A DNA stretch of 64,000 nt from Gilliamella apis (lineage in GTDB: Bacteria > Pseudomonadota > Gammaproteobacteria > Enterobacterales > Orbaceae), in NCBI RefSeq assembly GCF_030758615.1, contig NZ_CP132381.1:2480001-2544000 (forward strand), given 5' to 3'. Under the pieces are notes generated by a model that did not search any database, was not told the DNA's origin, and saw nothing but the letters and a program-made list of their open reading frames with translations. The position numbers and the translations under genes were made by a program. Of the stretch, positions 63,246 to 64,000 are shown piece after piece. How positions within the stretch are numbered: the stretch's first letter is position 1; every line of letters starts with the position of its first letter.

Positions 63246-64000
63246 ATGAAATTATTAAAGCTTTTTATCGCATTAAACTTAAGTATTAACGTAGCACTAT
63301 TTACACCAATTTCTGCTCATGCTGCTCCAAAAGTTATAGAGCAAGTTGCTGCAGTGGTTAATAATAATGTCATTTTAGAAAGTGACGTTAATGATATGTT
63401 AAAAACCATTAAAGCTAGTGCCGACCCAAGAACTTTACCTAGTGACAAAGTGCTCCGAAAACAAATCATCGATCGTTTAATCGTTGAAAATTTAATTTTA
63501 CAAAGAGCTGCTAAAGCTAAAATTACTATTAGTGATGATGAAATAACTGGTGCAATTGATGGTATCGCTGCTGAAAATGGCATGACCATCGATCAACTAC
63601 GAAGTAGATTATCAGCGATGGGAATTAGCTATAGTACTTATCGAGAACGCATTCATAATGATATGTTGATTGAGCAAGCTCGTATGCATGAGGTTAGACC
63701 GAGAATCAAAGTTTCACCTCGAGAAGTAGAACAATTAACCAAGACAATGACTAATCAACCAACCAACAATATTGATGTCAAAATTAGTCATATTTTAATC
63801 TCCATTCCAGAAAAAGCATCTAAACAACAAGTTGACAGTGCCACAAATAAAGCCATGGATATTATTAATCGAGCAAAAAAAGGGGAAAATTTTGCTAAAT
63901 TAGCCACATCATATTCTAATGATGACCTAGCACTAAAAGGTGGTTCTATGGGATGGCGAAAACTCAATGAACTACCAACTATTTTCGAAGAACGTCTGAT
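63246..64000 (+). CDS. surA: Periplasmic chaperone/peptidyl-prolyl isomerase SurA, 3' end beyond the window
   Basis: The ATG at 63246 opens 251 codons without a stop to the end of the window. Signal peptide (MKLLKLFIALNLSINVALF, then TPISAHA), an N-terminal chaperone domain (IEQVAAVVNNNVILESDVND; QIIDRLIVENLILQRAAK), and the beginning of the first parvulin domain (VKISHILISIPEKASK; GGSMGWRKLNELP). It helps fold outer-membrane proteins, including LptD encoded just upstream. Confidence 0.96.
   Translation, partial: MKLLKLFIALNLSINVALFTPISAHAAPKVIEQVAAVVNNNVILESDVNDMLKTIKASADPRTLPSDKVLRKQIIDRLIVENLILQRAAKAKITISDDEITGAIDGIAAENGMTIDQLRSRLSAMGISYSTYRERIHNDMLIEQARMHEVRPRIKVSPREVEQLTKTMTNQPTNNIDVKISHILISIPEKASKQQVDSATNKAMDIINRAKKGENFAKLATSYSNDDLALKGGSMGWRKLNELPTIFEERL

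Overview
The window is a chromosomal segment of an AT-rich gammaproteobacterium. Gene content and protein similarity point to the enterobacterial/pasteurellal branch: MukFEB, CpxAR, FabR, OxyR with its redox cysteine pair, EpmB with EF-P Lys34, a thrLABC operon with leader peptide, an rpsU-dnaG-rpoD operon, secG followed by tRNA-Leu(GAG), and lptD-surA. The low G+C (roughly one third by eye, not computed), the decay of several accessory genes and the mix of E. coli-like proteins with lactobacillus-like accessory genes fit Orbales (Gilliamella and relatives of the bee gut). The genus is an inference.

Layout. 1-1545: end of a tagatose/fructose-bisphosphate aldolase gene and a decayed PfkB sugar-phosphate kinase. 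1790-3873: a hypothetical gene, ribD and nrdR. 4035-9059: the thr operon on the minus strand with a complete leader peptide and attenuator. 9121-13540: a small hypothetical protein, a YdfG-type dehydrogenase, uspA, pitA and a YfeH-type transporter. 13604-17655: rpoD, dnaG and rpsU. 17838-25977: hemB, a lipoprotein, nudC, yidC-yidD-rnpA-rpmH, epmB and efp divergently arranged, and trmL. 25996-30362: cpxA, cpxR, thiI, secG and tRNA-Leu.

Accessory block 30363-42192. It starts right after the tRNA-Leu gene, holds a decayed MFS transporter and an McrBC-type restriction pair, then a MerR regulator divergent from a divergent LepA/EF4-like GTPase with a MerR-type operator-promoter between them. A bacteriocin/microcin export system follows (C39-peptidase ABC exporter, HlyD-type adaptor, double-glycine-type precursor peptide).

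42248-64000: mukB-mukE-mukF; a nucleoside salvage operon (DeoR-ribokinase fusion, nucleoside hydrolase, MFS carrier); pntAB; an alpha/beta hydrolase gene broken by a single stop codon; fabR and oxyR; pcnB, which appears to start at the rare codon AUU as in E. coli; lptD; and the 5' part of surA.

The best candidates for something little described are the MerR-controlled EF4 paralogue at 34680-37041 and the small Gly-rich bacteriocin locus at 37276-41388. No CRISPR array, rRNA gene or intact transposase was seen.
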